Part shown: positions 62,880 to 64,000 of the stretch, piece after piece
Numbering within the stretch: the stretch's first letter is position 1
Layout of the letters: each line of letters begins with the position of its first letter
Origin: Rotaria sp. Silwood1
Taxonomy: Eukaryota; Rotifera; Eurotatoria; Philodinida; Philodinidae
Direction of reading: 5' to 3'
Assembly: GCA_905250075.1 (NCBI GenBank)
Contig: CAJNOP010000839.1
Span: 1-64,000 of the forward strand
Length of the DNA stretch: 64,000 bases
Notes under the pieces: generated by a model
Database searches by the model: none
What the model saw: only the letters and a program-made list of their open reading frames with translations
What the model was told of the DNA's origin: nothing
Program-made: the position numbers and the translations under genes

Positions 62880-63431
62880 CAAGTAGTCCAAAAAGTATCC
62901 GGACACCTCCATGGTTTTTCGTATTTCTTGGCTTGCGAAGCAGAAACAAGAGATACACTTTTTCTTTTTTCACCAGTATATAGTCCTTGTCTTGTGCAAC
63001 TTTTGACAGGCTTTCTAACGGTATATTTGGAAATTAATTTTGATAAAAAATTCATTGTGATCTTTTACTCGCACTGTCGTATTAAGCATGTTCAAGAATC
63101 TGATTTCTTTTGAAATAGTTCATATTGTGAAAATTAACTTTCTTCATTGAAATATTATGCCAACAGATAGAGCTCGCTTTGCTCGTTCTAGCGATGTGCA
63201 AATAATATAATTGTAATGTTCGAAAAGCGAGTACCTAACATATTGGAAAATCGAACATTTCAATGAGAAACGTTCTCGTAATTTGAGATAATAATCAAAA
63301 TTGTTTATTTTTATAGAGAATATAGTATGAACTGAGGACTATCTACGGACGAAAAAAAGAAAAATAATATCTCTTGTTTTCACTTCGAAAATCAAGATAT
63401 ATAGGTGTCCGGATACATTTTAGACTATCTG
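62880..63431. mobile_element. Tc1/mariner-like MITE, 552 bp
   Basis: Terminal inverted repeats of about 29 bp. The left end reads CAAGTAGTCCAAAAAGTATC then CGGACACC; the right end in reverse complement reads CAGATAGTCTAAAATGTATC then CGGACACC. TA flanks both ends (62878-62879 and 63432-63433). The GTCCAAAAAGTATCCGGACAC type terminus is common in Tc1/mariner elements of many animals (family knowledge). No transposase frame of useful length is present inside (two 60-codon frames are chance), so the copy is non-autonomous. Confidence 0.85.
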
Positions 63432-63648
63432 TATATCTTTTCTGTAGAGACTAGGAAATTTTCATTCGATGTAAATTCAGTATATTTTTAATTTGACTAA
63501 TAATAAGTCTAACTATAATTCTTAGAAATCTTATTGAATATTTTGAAAACAAAAAAAATATTATCATCTAGTTGTTAGTAGATCACTCATTTATTTGAAT
63601 AAATAAATATTAAATTTAGTTCAATTATTCTTTTATGATAAATATAAT

Positions 63649-63955
63649 TTAGAATGGTACTTCATCTTTATCTCTATTTGATAATTGTTGATTATGATTT
63701 CCATCATCATTTAATGTAAGAACTTGTATATCACGTTTACTATCAACTTTTGTTGGTTGTGGTACAAAGGTTTTTGTTTTCTTTTCTTCATCAATTGGTT
63801 CAAGATTTGTTTGAAATGCTCGAGTTGATTTACTTTGAAAATCGTTTGTTGTTGTTGTCGATTGTACTTGTGGAGCTGTTCGTGGACGAGAATTAGATTT
63901 TGTTGTATTTTCATTAATTAACGATACGGATTGATTTGATGGAGTATTTGGAAAT
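63649..63955 (-). CDS. C-terminal exon of an unrecognised protein (partial)
   Basis: The last exon begins after an AG acceptor at 63956-63957 and reads to a TAA at 63649-63651, giving about 101 residues. The upstream exons lie beyond the window edge. The peptide is polar and low in hydrophobics (NSRPRTAPQVQSTTTTNDF, DEEKKTKTFVPQPTK, ending NRDKDEVPF), so it is probably a disordered tail. No domain is recognised. Confidence 0.65.
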
Positions 63956-64000
63956 CTAAACGTTAACAATTTAAGAAAATATTTTTTTTTAATGTGTTTT

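Overview
The window looks like nuclear DNA of a small invertebrate, most likely a bdelloid rotifer of the Rotaria/Adineta kind. This is inferred from strong AT richness, animal genes with many short (about 45-75 nt) GT-AG introns, a typical bdelloid-style six-blade NHL-repeat protein, and scattered non-autonomous DNA elements. No rRNA, tRNA, CRISPR or prokaryotic operon structure was seen. For most genes I joined exons by eye at GT/AG borders; in every complete model the joined exon length is a multiple of three with one stop at the end.

Layout. 1-17 kb: a gene-poor region with a segmental tandem duplication of about 4.35 kb (copies about 5.22-9.56 kb and 12.63-16.99 kb). Each copy holds a minus-strand six-exon gene for an EF-hand, Gly-rich, Pro/Arg-strap structural protein and a decayed plus-strand gene relic. 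Each copy is preceded by a large foldback (inverted repeat). 17.6-21.4 kb: an eight-exon F-box/LRR gene (minus). 24.5-28.0 kb: MGAT2 (N-glycan GlcNAc-transferase II, plus). 31.6-32.4 kb: ADI1 (methionine salvage, plus), convergent with ETHE1 (mitochondrial sulfide metabolism, minus, 33.3-34.3 kb). 34.6-35.1 kb: a GC-rich divergent promoter region leading to an unrecognised acidic, Gln-rich protein (plus, 35.1-37.0 kb). 37.4-38.4 kb: EIF2B1 (minus), divergent from an unrecognised 350-residue protein (plus, 39.1-40.2 kb). 41.6-43.6 kb: an N-WASP family actin nucleation promoter (minus). 46.8-48.9 kb: a membrane-anchored or secreted NHL beta-propeller (plus). 48.9-58.2 kb: about 9 kb without a recognisable gene but with a TA-flanked MITE. 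58.2-61.3 kb: PRRC1 (minus). 62.9-63.4 kb: a Tc1/mariner-like MITE. 63.6 kb to the end: the last exon of an unknown minus-strand gene.

The genes do not form a pathway. They are housekeeping functions (translation initiation control, methionine salvage, sulfide oxidation, N-glycan branching, actin assembly, secretory trafficking, ubiquitin ligase adaptor) interspersed with a lineage-specific duplicated structural gene pair. The best candidate for something undescribed is that pair: two EF-hand-capped proteins whose centre alternates short beta-like V/I-rich strings with Pro/Arg motifs, loosely resembling alveolin/articulin-type submembrane proteins. Both genes keep near-identical exon architecture and a conserved promoter block.
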